From: JAGPUQ01 sp947084925
Lineage (GTDB): Bacteria; Pseudomonadota; Gammaproteobacteria; Pseudomonadales; Porticoccaceae
Length of the DNA: 64,000 nucleotides
Assembly: GCA_947084925.1 (NCBI GenBank)
Contig: CAMTUJ010000008.1
Location: 62,001 to 126,000, forward strand
Reading direction: 5' to 3'
The translations under genes and the position numbers were made by a program. Below the pieces are notes generated by a model, which saw nothing but the letters and a program-made list of their open reading frames with translations, was not told the origin of the DNA and made no database searches. This document shows, in pieces, positions 17,363 through 27,373 of this stretch (its first letter is position 1; every line of letters begins with the position of its first letter).

Positions 17363-19231
17363 ATGGACATGCTGATACTGGCTTGCGTCGCTCCCCTCAT
17401 CGGTTTCGTGCTGCTCGGGCTGGCGCGTGGCCGCATTTCGGAAAATCTCGCGGCGCTGCTCGGTGTCGGCAGCGTTGGCATCGCCGCCCTGGCCACGCTG
17501 AATGTGGGCTGGCAGTTCTTCAATCAGCCGCCGGCCGATGGTTTCGTTACCACCAAACTCTGGACCTGGATGCAGGTGGGCAATTTCGCGCCCGCGTTCA
17601 CCCTGCGCCTGGATGCGCTGTCGCTGGTCATGATGGGCGTCATCACCGGCGTCGGCTTTTTCATCCATCTGTTCGCGTCCTGGTACATGCGCGGCGATCC
17701 GGGCTACACGCGCTTTTTCGCCTACATGAACCTGTTCATCGCCAGCATGCTGTTTCTGGTGCTGGGCGACGATCTGCTGTTTCTGTACCTGGGTTGGGAA
17801 GGCGTGGGCCTCGCCTCCTACCTGCTGATCGGTTTCTGGTACCAGGACCCGGCGAACGGCCTTGCCGCGCGCAAGGCGTTCCTCGTCACCCGCGTCGGCG
17901 ACACCATGCTCGCCATCGGGCTGTTCCTGCTGTACCGGGAGTTCGGCACCCTCAATATCCAGGAGCTGGCGACCAAGGCGACCCTGCACTGGGCGGTCGG
18001 CTCGCCTCTGGCGACCAGCGCCGCGCTGCTGATACTGGGCGGCGCCGTGGGCAAGTCGGCGCAGTTACCGTTGCAAACCTGGCTGGCGGACGCGATGGCG
18101 GGACCGACGCCGGTATCGGCGCTGATCCACGCCGCCACCATGGTCACCGCGGGCGTTTATCTGATCGCGCGCACTCACGCCCTGTTCGCGCTGGCGCCCT
18201 TCGCCCAGCACCTGGTCGCCGTGATCGGCGCGCTGACCTTGCTGCTTGCCGGTTTCACCGCGCTGGTGCAGACCGACATCAAAAAGATCCTCGCCTACTC
18301 GACCATGAGCCAGATCGGCTACATGTTCCTGGCCGAAGGCGTGGGCGCCTACGGCTCCGCCGTGTTTCACCTCATGACCCACGCCTTTTTCAAGGCGTTG
18401 CTGTTTCTCGCCGCGGGCTCGGTGATCCTCGCGCTGCATCACGAGCAGGACATTTTCCGCATGGGCGGGCTGCGCAAGCGGCTGCCGTTCGTGTTCGCCT
18501 GCATGCTGGTCGGCACCCTGGCGCTGACCGCGTTTCCGTTCACCGCCGGCTACTACTCGAAAGACGAAATCCTGCACCAGGTTTATCTGAGCGGGCACCA
18601 CGGGCTCTGGGTGGCCGGGTTGGCGGGAGCCTTTCTGACGGCGCTCTACAGCTTCCGTCTGATCTTCGTCGTGTTCTTCGGCGCCGAGCGTTTCGACACC
18701 GGGCACGGCACGCCCCAGGGCGCACGTACGCTCGATCATCACCTCCCGCTTGCGGTGCTGCTGGTGCTGGCGCTGGGCGGCGGCCTGTTGCAGTTGCCGC
18801 TGGAAGCCATGCTGGCGACCGTGCTGCCGGTAGTACAGGGTACGGAGGTGGAGATGGCCGACAGCTTCGCGGAGCACTTGCCGCTGGTGGTGTCCCTGGC
18901 CGGCATCGCCCTGGCGTGGTTGCTGTTTGTGCAGTTCCCGCGCATTCCCGCGGCGCTCGCGCAAAACAGTATCGGCGCCGCCGTGGCACGGCTGTGGCGC
19001 AGCGCCTGGGGCTTCGACTGGCTCTATGACCGGCTGTTGACCCGCCCCTTTGTGGCGGTCGCGACGCTCGGCCGCAATGATGTCGCCGACCGCCTGATCG
19101 GCGTGATTCCGGCGACGCTGCGCGGCGCCAATGCCCTGCTGGCGTGGACCCAGACCGGCAATTTGCGCTGGTATGCGGCGGTCGCGGGTTTTGGAACCTG
19201 TTTGCTGCTCGCGCTCGTGGCGCTGCGCTGA
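17363..19231 (+). CDS. nuoL: NADH-quinone oxidoreductase subunit L
   Basis: Largest antiporter-like proton-pumping subunit, 622 residues and about 16 helices, including the long C-terminal lateral helix region. Conserved signatures are visible: LGWEGVGLASYLLIGFWY, KSAQLPLQTWLADAMAGPTPVSALIHAATMV and QTDIKKILAYSTMSQIGYM. The key lysines and glutamate of the pumping channel are present. nuoM follows after 23 bases with its own AAGGA site. Confidence 0.96.
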   Translation: MDMLILACVAPLIGFVLLGLARGRISENLAALLGVGSVGIAALATLNVGWQFFNQPPADGFVTTKLWTWMQVGNFAPAFTLRLDALSLVMMGVITGVGFFIHLFASWYMRGDPGYTRFFAYMNLFIASMLFLVLGDDLLFLYLGWEGVGLASYLLIGFWYQDPANGLAARKAFLVTRVGDTMLAIGLFLLYREFGTLNIQELATKATLHWAVGSPLATSAALLILGGAVGKSAQLPLQTWLADAMAGPTPVSALIHAATMVTAGVYLIARTHALFALAPFAQHLVAVIGALTLLLAGFTALVQTDIKKILAYSTMSQIGYMFLAEGVGAYGSAVFHLMTHAFFKALLFLAAGSVILALHHEQDIFRMGGLRKRLPFVFACMLVGTLALTAFPFTAGYYSKDEILHQVYLSGHHGLWVAGLAGAFLTALYSFRLIFVVFFGAERFDTGHGTPQGARTLDHHLPLAVLLVLALGGGLLQLPLEAMLATVLPVVQGTEVEMADSFAEHLPLVVSLAGIALAWLLFVQFPRIPAALAQNSIGAAVARLWRSAWGFDWLYDRLLTRPFVAVATLGRNDVADRLIGVIPATLRGANALLAWTQTGNLRWYAAVAGFGTCLLLALVALR

Positions 19232-19254
19232 ACCGCTGATTAAGGATTGCGACG

Positions 19255-20838
19255 ATGGTGTTGGTCTGGCTGATCCTGATTCCCCTGCTCGGCGCCCTGC
19301 TGGCCTGGCTCGGCGGCCGCTGGTCGAGCGCCTGCGCGCAGGGGATCGCGCTGGTGGCGATGCTCGGGTCACTGGCGCTTTCGCTGTGGCTGTGGCGCAA
19401 CGGCGACTACAGCCTCACCGGTGCGGGCTTCACCGCCAGCCTCGGTGTGCTGCCGCAATGGGCCTTCGAGTTTCGCGCGGACTGGATCCCGAGCCTCGGC
19501 ATCAGCTTTCACCTGGGCCTCGACGGCCTGTCGTTGCTGATGGTGGTGCTCACCAATCTGCTCGGCGCGGTGGCGGTGTGCTGCGGCACCCGCGATGCCG
19601 GTACCCGGCCCGGCCTGTTCTATTTCAACCTGCTGTGGAATCTCGGCAGCGTGATCGGCGTGTTTCTCGCGCTCGACATGTTCCTGTTCTTCTTCTGCTG
19701 GGAAATGATGCTGGTGCCCATGTACTTCCTGATCGCGCGCTGGGGTCAGGATGCTCCCGGCGGGCGCCGGCGGGAAGCGGCGGCACTCAAGTTCGCGGTC
19801 TACACCCAGTCGTCCGGACTGCTGCTGCTGCTCGCCATTCTGGCGCTGGTGTTTTTCCATCAGCAGGCTACCGGTGTGCTCAGTTTCGACTACCACGACC
19901 TGCTCAACACGCCGCTGCGCCGCGATGTCGCCTGGCTGGTGATGCTGGGCTTCTGGATTGCCTTCGCGGTGAAGATGCCGGTGGTGCCATTGCACACCTG
20001 GCTGGCGGACGCCCACTGCTGCGCGCCCGCCGCGGGATCGGTGGATCTCTCCGGGCTGCTGCTCAAGACGGGCGCCTACGGCCTGCTGCGTTTTGGGATT
20101 CCGTATTTTCCCGAAGTCGCCCATGAGCTGGCGCCCGTCGCCATGTGGCTGGGTGTGCTCGGTGTGGTGTACGGCGCCGTGCTGGCGTTCGCGCAGACCG
20201 ACCTCAAACGCCTGATCGCCTACAGCGGCATTTCCCACATGGGCTTCGTGCTCATCGGGCTTTACGCGGGCACCGAGCAGGCATTGCAGGGCGTGGTGGT
20301 ACAGATGATCGCCCACGGCCTCTCGGCCGCCGCGCTGTTCATGCTCTGCGGCGAAATCCAGGCGCGGCTGCAAACCCGCGAGCTCGGTGCCATGGGCGGC
20401 CTGTGGGCCACCATGCCGGCACTGCCGCCGCTGCTGTTGTTCTTCGCCCTCGCTTCCCTCGGTCTGCCGGGCCTCGGCAACTTCGTGGGTGAATTCCTGA
20501 TCCTGCTGGGTACATTCAGCGTCGCGCCCCTGGTCACCGTGGTCGCCGCACTGGGGCTGGTGCTGGCGGTGGCCTATGCGCTGATCATGGTCCAGAAAAC
20601 GCTCCATGGCGCGCCGCACCGGGTGGGTACGCTGGCGGCGCTCGATACCCCGACTTTGGGCCTGGTCGCGGTGCTGGGGTTGCTGTTGCTGGGACTCGGG
20701 CTCTATCCGCAGCCGGTGATCGACCTCGCGCGACCTTCGGTGCAGGCGGTCCAGCATCTGTACGCCGCGGGTGGCGCAGCCGTTGCCACTGACGCAGCGC
20801 TTGACACGGAAGCGGTTACCACGGGAGCGCCGCAATGA
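19255..20838 (+). CDS. nuoM: NADH-quinone oxidoreductase subunit M
   Basis: Antiporter-like proton-pumping subunit, 527 residues, 14 helices. The motifs FHLGLDGLSLLMV, FCWEMMLVPMYFLI and VKMPVVPLHTWLADAHCCAP hold the conserved glutamate and lysine. FAQTDLKRLIAYSGISHMGF is the second conserved block. The C-terminal tail (TDAALDTEAVTTGAPQ) is longer and more acidic than usual. The stop overlaps the nuoN start (ATGA). Confidence 0.96.
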   Translation: MVLVWLILIPLLGALLAWLGGRWSSACAQGIALVAMLGSLALSLWLWRNGDYSLTGAGFTASLGVLPQWAFEFRADWIPSLGISFHLGLDGLSLLMVVLTNLLGAVAVCCGTRDAGTRPGLFYFNLLWNLGSVIGVFLALDMFLFFFCWEMMLVPMYFLIARWGQDAPGGRRREAAALKFAVYTQSSGLLLLLAILALVFFHQQATGVLSFDYHDLLNTPLRRDVAWLVMLGFWIAFAVKMPVVPLHTWLADAHCCAPAAGSVDLSGLLLKTGAYGLLRFGIPYFPEVAHELAPVAMWLGVLGVVYGAVLAFAQTDLKRLIAYSGISHMGFVLIGLYAGTEQALQGVVVQMIAHGLSAAALFMLCGEIQARLQTRELGAMGGLWATMPALPPLLLFFALASLGLPGLGNFVGEFLILLGTFSVAPLVTVVAALGLVLAVAYALIMVQKTLHGAPHRVGTLAALDTPTLGLVAVLGLLLLGLGLYPQPVIDLARPSVQAVQHLYAAGGAAVATDAALDTEAVTTGAPQ

Positions 20839-22307
20839 ACGCGATCCAGTTCGATGCGACACAGTTAGGTGCGGCACAGTTCGGCGCGATGCTGCCCATT
20901 GTCGTCCTGTCCGCCACCATCGTTGTGGTCATGCTCGGCATCGCCGTGCGCCGCTGCCACCGCGTCACCGCCGCCCTGTCCATGCTGGGCGTCGCGCTGG
21001 CCCTGGCGTGCGTGCTGCCCATCTGGCTCGGTGGCGCCGAGCCCGTCGTCGTCACGCCGTTGCTGACCATCGACGCGCAGGCCGGGTTTTACATGCTGCT
21101 GGCGCTGGCTGCCGTGTTGGGCGTGCTGGCCCTTTGTCCCGCCTATTTTGCGGGCTACGCCGGCGACCGCGAGGAGATCTACCTGCTGATTCTGCTGGGC
21201 GGCCTCGGTGGCCTCACGCTGGCGGGCGCGAGCCACGCCGCGACGCTGTTCATCGGGCTCGAACTGCTCAGCCTGCCGATGGTGGCCGGCGTGGCCTATG
21301 TCAGCCATGACCGCCGCGCGCTCGAAGGCGGCGTGAAGTACCTGGCACTGTCGGCGGGGGCATCGGCCACCCTGCTGTTCGGGCTCGCGTTGATCTACGC
21401 CGAGATCGGCCGCCTCGACCTGGGCGCGCTCGCCGCGGCACTGGCCGGCGCGGGCGCCGACACCCCGCTGGTGCTGACGGGTGGCGCCATGCTGCTCGCC
21501 GGTCTCGCCTTCAAGCTGTCGCTCGCGCCCTTCCACCAGTGGACGCCAGACGTTTACGAAGCCGCGCCGGCGCCCGTCGCGGCCTATCTCGCCACCGTGG
21601 TCAAGGTCGGCGTGTTTGCGGTCGTGTTGCGCCTGCTCCACGCCGGCGGCGGCACCGCGGCAGCGCCGTTCGTCAATGCCCTGGTGGTGCTGGCGCTGGC
21701 CTCGATCCTGGTCGGCAGCGTACTGGCGCTGCGCCAGGACAATCTCAAGCGCCTGCTGGCCTATTCCTCGATCGCGCATTTCGGCTTCCTGCTGATCATT
21801 CTGGTCGCGCCCGGCGCGGGCACGTCCGCCGTTGCGGCCATCTATCTGCTCACCTATGTGGTCACCGCCCTGGGAGTGTTCGGTGCCATCGCACTGGCGT
21901 CCAGCCCCGCCGGGGCGCGGGATCGCGAGCTGCTCGGCGACTACCGCGGCCTGTTCCAGCAACGCCCCTGGGTGGTTGCCGCCCTGACTCTGATGCTGGT
22001 GTCGCTTGCGGGGATTCCCGTGACCGCCGGTTTCATCGGGAAATTCAGCGTGCTGGTGCTCGGCGTCGCCGCCGGCCAGTGGCTGCTCGTGGGCGGCCTG
22101 CTGGTCGGCAGCGCCATCGGACTGTTCTACTACCTGCGCGTGATAGGCGCGCTCTACGCGGCGCCGCCTGCCGGCTCCCCGGCCCCCGCGGGTACAACCG
22201 TCGCGGTGCGCTGGTCCGCGGGTGCCGTCATGGTGCTGCTCGCCGTGCTGCTGACGCTGGCGATCGGTGTCTATCCCCAGCCACTGCTGAATCTCGTCAG
22301 TCCCTGA
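20835..22307 (+). CDS. nuoN: NADH-quinone oxidoreductase subunit N
   Basis: Third antiporter-like subunit, 490 residues, last gene of nuo. Conserved blocks are LFIGLELLSLPMVAGVAY, KLSLAPFHQWTPDVYEAAP and LRQDNLKRLLAYSSIAHFGF. The N-terminus has about 15 polar residues (NAIQFDATQLGAAQFGA) before the first helix; a later start is possible, but the ATGA overlap with nuoM supports ATG 20835. No clear terminator lies in the 32 bases before the convergent rsmE. Confidence 0.95.
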   Translation: MNAIQFDATQLGAAQFGAMLPIVVLSATIVVVMLGIAVRRCHRVTAALSMLGVALALACVLPIWLGGAEPVVVTPLLTIDAQAGFYMLLALAAVLGVLALCPAYFAGYAGDREEIYLLILLGGLGGLTLAGASHAATLFIGLELLSLPMVAGVAYVSHDRRALEGGVKYLALSAGASATLLFGLALIYAEIGRLDLGALAAALAGAGADTPLVLTGGAMLLAGLAFKLSLAPFHQWTPDVYEAAPAPVAAYLATVVKVGVFAVVLRLLHAGGGTAAAPFVNALVVLALASILVGSVLALRQDNLKRLLAYSSIAHFGFLLIILVAPGAGTSAVAAIYLLTYVVTALGVFGAIALASSPAGARDRELLGDYRGLFQQRPWVVAALTLMLVSLAGIPVTAGFIGKFSVLVLGVAAGQWLLVGGLLVGSAIGLFYYLRVIGALYAAPPAGSPAPAGTTVAVRWSAGAVMVLLAVLLTLAIGVYPQPLLNLVSP

Positions 22308-22339
22308 GGGGTCTCCTGCTGCCAACGGGCCGCCGCTGC

Positions 22340-23056
22340 TCAGGCGTGTGACAACCGCCCCAGCGCCGCAGCGAGCGCTACCTCCACCGTCAGCACCCGG
22401 GGGCCAAGGGTTACGGGAGTAAATCCGCAGGCGACCAGGGCGTCGACCTCGTAGGGAATGAAGCCGCCTTCGGGCCCCAGCGCCAGCAGCACAGGGTTGT
22501 CCGCGGGCGCCATGGTGAGCGGCTCGGCGCCGCGCGGATGCGCCACCAGACGGCAGCGCGCGCCGGCAATGGCATCGAGTTCATCCTCGACGAAGGGCTT
22601 GAAGCGCCGGTGGATGTGGACGCGCGGCAGCGCGGTGTCGAGTGCCTGCTCCAGGCCAGGCAGCAGTTCGGCGCGCAACCGTTCCGGCGTCAGCAGCGGC
22701 GTTTGCCAATAGCTCTTGTCGACCCGCCAGCTATTGAGCAGATGGATTTCCTTGACGCCGAGCATGGTGGCCGCGCGCAGCACGCGCCGCAGGATCTTGG
22801 GTCGGGGCAGGGCGAGAATCAGGCTCACCGCAAGCGGCGGTGGTGGCGGGGAATTCAGCGTCACCGTCAATTCCGCCATCCCGCTGTCGAGCTGCATCAG
22901 CGTTGCGGTGCCCAGCGCGCCATCGATCAGCCCCGCACGCAGTTCGCTGCCGGGTGCGACCCCGAGCACCTCGCGCAGATGGGCGAGGCGGCGATCGCGG
23001 ATCCGCACCCGGTCCGGGGCGACAAAATCCGCGGGATGAAGCAGCAGCAGATTCAT
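22340..23056 (-). CDS. rsmE: 16S rRNA (uracil-1498-N3)-methyltransferase
   Basis: SPOUT-fold enzyme that methylates N3 of U1498 in 16S rRNA with SAM. 238 residues, normal length. The N-terminal PUA-like part (HLREVLGVAPGS) is followed by the trefoil-knot domain (LALPRPKILRRVLRAATMLGV, LALGPEGGFIPYEVDAL, LGPRVLTVEVALAAAL). The last motif differs from the family consensus LGPRILRTETA: the Arg and the T-E-T core read T-V-E-V here. Convergent with nuoN. The glutaminyl-cyclase gene lies 7 bases upstream on the same strand. Confidence 0.88.
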   Translation of the reverse strand: MNLLLLHPADFVAPDRVRIRDRRLAHLREVLGVAPGSELRAGLIDGALGTATLMQLDSGMAELTVTLNSPPPPPLAVSLILALPRPKILRRVLRAATMLGVKEIHLLNSWRVDKSYWQTPLLTPERLRAELLPGLEQALDTALPRVHIHRRFKPFVEDELDAIAGARCRLVAHPRGAEPLTMAPADNPVLLALGPEGGFIPYEVDALVACGFTPVTLGPRVLTVEVALAAALGRLSHA

Positions 23057-23063
23057 CGGAGCG

Positions 23064-23921
23064 TCAGCGACGTTCCGGCACCAGCCGGATCTCGAAGAGG
23101 CGCGGCCACAGCTTGCCGGTCACGAACAGACGTTTGCCGGCGGCGTCCCAGGCGATGCCGTTCAGTACGTCGATGGGATGCCCCGGCGCGGCGGTCGGCG
23201 TCAGTCCCTTGAGGTCGATCCAGCCGGTCACCCGTCCGCTCGCGGGATCGATGCGGGCGATGTGCTCGCTGCCCCAGACATTGGCCCAGATTTCGTCGCC
23301 CACCATTTCCAGTTCGTTGAGCCGCGTGACCGGCGCGCCGGCGTCGGTGACCACGATCCGCTCCCGTTCGGCGAAGGTCTCGGGATCGCGGAAGTACAGG
23401 GTGGCGGAGCCGTCGCTCATGATCAGCCGGCGGCCGTCCCAGGTCAGGCCCCAGCCTTCGCCCGGATAGGCGAAGGTGGCGCGCAACTCAAAGGTATCGC
23501 GGTCCCGCACGAAGGCCTGCTGTTCGTGCCAGGTGAGCTGCACGATGCGGTCGCCGACCACCGCAATCCCTTCGGCAAACAGCCAGGGCGCGAGCGCGGT
23601 CCGTCTCAGCACCCGGCCGGTGGTCAGCTCGACTTCGCGCAGACTGGAGTGTCCCAGCCGTCCCGTGCTTTCGAACAGCCTGCCATCCGCCCAGGCGAGG
23701 CCCTGGGTGAAAGCCTCCGGGTCATGGGGATAGCTGTGAACGATCTCGTAGCCGTAGCGCGGGGTGGCCGGCGTGTCGGGTGCCGCCATTGCCGTCGCGC
23801 ATCCGGCGACGCACAAGGCAGTCAGCGCGCGGGCGATGCCGACCCGGTCGCGGCTGGCGCCGGAGTGCGTCGCTGTCGTGCGGTGTTGGCGGCGCTGCGC
23901 AGCGCGGGCGGCAGGCATCAT
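23064..23921 (-). CDS. Glutaminyl-peptide cyclotransferase (bacterial/plant type), exported
   Basis: Beta-propeller enzyme that turns N-terminal glutamine into pyroglutamate. The 285-residue product has a long basic N-terminus, then a hydrophobic stretch ending CVAGCATAMAA, which could be a lipobox (VAGC) or a normal signal-peptide cut. The domain carries typical motifs: YPHDPEAFTQGLAW, ESTGRLGHSSLREVEL, YPGEGWGLTWDGRRLIMSDG and VLNGIAWD. It is therefore expected in the periplasm or as a lipoprotein. Probably co-transcribed with rsmE. The exact start is uncertain because the upstream Shine-Dalgarno is weak. Confidence 0.85.
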   Translation of the reverse strand: MMPAARAAQRRQHRTTATHSGASRDRVGIARALTALCVAGCATAMAAPDTPATPRYGYEIVHSYPHDPEAFTQGLAWADGRLFESTGRLGHSSLREVELTTGRVLRRTALAPWLFAEGIAVVGDRIVQLTWHEQQAFVRDRDTFELRATFAYPGEGWGLTWDGRRLIMSDGSATLYFRDPETFAERERIVVTDAGAPVTRLNELEMVGDEIWANVWGSEHIARIDPASGRVTGWIDLKGLTPTAAPGHPIDVLNGIAWDAAGKRLFVTGKLWPRLFEIRLVPERR

Positions 23922-24313
23922 CAGGTGTTGTTCCCTGGGGCGGCGTCGGGAGAATGGTGACCGGGCAGGTGCCGTAGTCCTGCGATTGTAGCCCGGTCGC
24001 CGGCGGAAACATCTGGCGGATGCGTATCCTCCGATCCGCTACCGGCCGGCGCCGATGGACGGCGCTCGGCGCGCCGCTGAGCGGTGCAATTTGAGCCTTT
24101 GGTCGTGCCGCGGTGGACGGGGATTTGTCGCGGTGCGGGTGAGGACTATTCTCTGCCGGGCCGGCCATGATTCAGTAAAGCGGTTATCATTATCGCTGCC
24201 AAGGCGACACCGGGTTCCGTACCGGCAGGCTGACCAAACCGTGGCCTGACAATAAAAAACCTCGACCCACGGGGGCCGACCGCATCCCGGGGAGATATGG
24301 CAAGGAGCATGGG
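23922..24313. other. Divergent intergenic region between the cyclase and the sensor kinase
   Basis: About 390 bases with no convincing reading frame on either strand. It should hold two outward promoters. AAGGAG at 24302-24307 serves the kinase start at 24314. A short AT-rich patch at 24181-24195 stands out, but no clear operator could be assigned. Confidence 0.5.
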
Positions 24314-26913
24314 ATGGCACCACCCGTCGCACACGCCGACTATCGCGATTGTCCGGTCAGGGCAGTGGCCGGGCAGGCCGCCTGCCTGTGGCTGCTTGCA
24401 CTGGCGTCACTGGCGGCAGTGTTCTGGTTCCTGGAGCGCAATCAGTACGCGGCGATGAAGGCCTTGGTCGGTGCTCGCGAACGCATCACCGTGGATCGTG
24501 GCGCCGGCATCGTCGCCGTCGAACTCAAGTTGCCGCTGGCCGACCTTCCTTATCTCACCGATCAACCGGCGCTGCGGGCCTGGCTTGTCGGCCCAGGTCC
24601 GGGGGCGCTCGAACCCGTCGGAATGGACTTTTTTACGCTCGCCCGTCACCGGGATGGCTACGCGAAGATTCGCCTGTTCGATCCCCGGGGCGTGGAGCTG
24701 GTGCGGGTCAACCGACAGGGCGATGGCGCGGAACAGGTTCCGCGGGACCGTCTTCAGGACAAGTCCGGCCGCTACTTCGTCAAGGACGGTCTCGCGCAAG
24801 TCCCGGACGCCATTCACGTCTCCCGATTCGATCTCAACATCGAAGACGGCATCATCGAAAAACCGTTCCGGCCCATGCTCAGGTTCGGCACCCCGGTACG
24901 GAGTCCGGATGGGGAGTTGCGCGGTCTGGTCACCATCAATTTTCTCGGTCAACGGCTGCTCGATCGGCTGGCGGCGCTTGCGCCCTACACCTCGGGGTCG
25001 GGGCTGTGGCTCCTGGACAGCGAGGGCTACTGGTTGCTGGGAGAGGATCCGAAAGACGCCTGGGGTTTCATGGCTCCGGAGGGTGCTGGACCGCGTTTTC
25101 GCAATCGCTACCCGAGCGTCTGGGATCAGGTTGCCCGGGGGGCGCCCGACGGTACGGAGCAGGCGATCATCGGCGGCGATCTGTTTTCCTGGCGGCGAGT
25201 GCGTCCTCCCGAGCCCCCGCCGGCTGGACCGTCAGGGGCCCGGGCGCCGCGGGCTGGATCCTGGTCTCGCGCGTGCCGGCGAGCGCCCTGGCGGCGGCCT
25301 TCGCCGGTCAGCGCCGGCTGCTGCTGGGTGGGTTTGCGGGGCTGGCCGCGGGAGCGTTGCTGGCTGCGCTCGCCGTGGCCCATTATCGGGTCCGGCGCCG
25401 GCAGGCGACGGAGCTGGCGTGGACGGATCAGGCGCGGTTTCGCAGTCTGCTGGAAGCGGCGGCGGATGCGATAGTGATCGTGGGTGGCGACGGGCGCATC
25501 ACGCTGGTCAACGCCAAGGCCGAAGAGTGGTTCGGCTACCGGCGCGAGGAGTTGCTGGACCAGCCGTTGGAACTGCTGGTGCCGGAGCGGCTGCGCGCGC
25601 AGCATCGGCAGCATCGCGAGGGCTACAACGCGGCGCCGAAGGGGAGAGGCATGGGTGCCGGACTGGACCTCGTCGCCCGACGCAAGGACGGCAGCGAGTT
25701 CCCGGTGGAGATCAGTCTGAGCCCCATGGCGACCCCGGACGGGACGCTGATAACCGCCATCATCAGCGACATATCGGAGCGGCGTCGCCTGGAGCGTGCG
25801 CGCGAGGAAGCCCAGGCCCGCTACCGGGATCTGGTGGACAACCTGCCGATCGGGGTGTACCGCAGCAGTCTGTCGGAGCCGCGGCGGTTTCTGGAAGTGA
25901 ACCCGGCCCTGGTGGCCATGTTCGAGGCTGAGTCGGCCGAACAGTTGCTCGCCGTGCCGCCGGCGCGGCTCTATCGCGACGAACTGGTACGGGCGGAGGT
26001 GGTGCGGCAGTTGAAAAGCACGGGCGTCGTTGCTGCGTGTGAACTGACGATGGTGACGCTGCGCGGGCGCGAGTTCGACGCCTCGCTGTCCGGTGCGGCC
26101 AAGGCCGATGCCGCCGGCGATCAGTACGTGGATGGCGTGATTGAAGACATCAGTGCCCGCAAGCGCAGCGAGCGCGAAGTGGCGTGGCTTCACGATGTCT
26201 TGCGCCAGCGCGCCGCGGCGCTCGAGGCTGCCAATCGCGAACTGGAGGCCTTCAGCTACTCTGTTTCTCACGACCTGCGTACCCCGCTGCGGGCGGTGGA
26301 CGGCTTCAGTCGCATCCTGCTCGACGAATACGCCGCCGCGCTTGGTGATCGGGGTCGCGATCACCTGAGCCGGGTGCGCGCCGCCGCGCAACATATGGCG
26401 GCGCTGATCGACGATCTGCTGAAACTGGCGCGGGTCAGCCGGGCGGATATCAAATCCGAATCGGTGGATCTGAGCGCACTGGCGGCGGAAGTGGTGGTGG
26501 AGTTGCGGCGGCGCGAACCGGAGCGTGTGGTGAACTGCCGGATCCAGCCCGGGATGCGGGCGCGGGGGGATGCCCGGTTGCTGCGGGTGGCGCTCGATAA
26601 TTTGCTCGGCAACGCCTGGAAGTTCACCGGTCGGCGTGCCGATGCGGTGGTGGAGTTCGGTGCCGACCCGGGGCCGGATGGTCCGATCTATCACGTCCGC
26701 GACAATGGCGCGGGATTCGACATGGCCTATGCCGACAAGCTGTTTGGCGCGTTTCAGCGTCTGCACACCGCGAGCGAGTTTCCCGGTACCGGGGTCGGGC
26801 TGGCGACCGTCCAGCGGGTGATTCACAAGCACGGCGGACGGATCTGGGCGCAAGCGCGCGTCGGCGCGGGCGCAACCTTTTATTTCACCGTGGATGCAAT
26901 GGAGGCGACATGA
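24314..26913 (+). CDS. Membrane sensor histidine kinase with two PAS domains; reading frame interrupted near 25200
   Basis: Frame one (24314 to about 25200) encodes a transmembrane helix (residues 20-40) and a periplasmic sensor domain with a Cache/LuxQ-like look (DKSGRYFVKDGL, NIEDGIIEKPFRPMLRF, LWLLDSEGYWLLGEDP). The homology then moves to the -1 frame: GWILVSRVPASALAAAF, a second transmembrane helix (25314-25395), two PAS domains (about 25437-25780 and 25815-26160), HisKA with the phospho-accepting His at 26269-26271 (YSVSHDLRTPL), and HATPase_c (DNGAGFD, GTGVGLATV). One base appears to be missing in 25195-25240, a C-rich stretch. Either the gene is broken or the assembly has an indel. The response regulator gene overlaps its end by ATGA. 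Confidence 0.8.
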
Positions 26914-27353
26914 GCGAGCGGACGGTCCTGCTGGTCGAGGACAACCCCGACGACGCGGCGTTGACGCTGCACGCGCTGGAGACCAACCGGATCATGAACC
27001 CGGTAGTGGTGGCGCGCGACGGAGTGGAGGCGCTCGATTATTTGTTCGGCACCGGCGCCCACGTCGGGCGCGACGTCGGCGACTTGCCGGCGGTGATGCT
27101 GCTGGATCTGAAGTTACCGCGCATCGACGGGCTCGAGGTGCTGCGGCGCCTGCGCGCCGACCCGCGTACCCGGCTGTTGCCGGTGGTGATTCTGACTTCT
27201 TCCAACGAAGACGAAGATCGTCTCAAGGGCTATTCCCTGGGCGCCAACAGCTATGTGCGCAAACCGGTGGACTTCGACGAGTTCGTGCGCGCGGCGGGCC
27301 AGCTCGGACTTTACTGGCTGCTGTTGAATGTCCCGCCGCCGGCCGTGTATTGA
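26910..27353 (+). CDS. Single-domain response regulator (Rcp1-like)
   Basis: 147 residues forming one receiver domain and nothing else. The acidic pocket (VEDNPDD, residues 9-15), phospho-acceptor Asp66 (LLDLKLPR), switch TSSNEDED and conserved Lys (VRKPVDF) are all present. It is of the Rcp1 type usually paired with kinases of the SVSHDLRTPL class. It overlaps the kinase gene by ATGA and is its probable direct partner. With no output domain, it must act by protein contact or phosphotransfer. Confidence 0.93.
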   Translation: MSERTVLLVEDNPDDAALTLHALETNRIMNPVVVARDGVEALDYLFGTGAHVGRDVGDLPAVMLLDLKLPRIDGLEVLRRLRADPRTRLLPVVILTSSNEDEDRLKGYSLGANSYVRKPVDFDEFVRAAGQLGLYWLLLNVPPPAVY

Positions 27354-27373
27354 GCTTTGACAGGAGTAACGCG

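Noticed and set aside
24181..24200. Fur-box-like AT-rich patch (GATAATGATAA on the minus strand)
   Set aside because: Only about half of the 19-bp consensus matches and neither neighbouring gene is iron-related.
25195..25240. Programmed -1 frameshift site in the kinase gene
   Set aside because: No X-XXY-YYZ heptamer in the correct frame; CCC-CCG is preceded by G. An indel is the simpler explanation.
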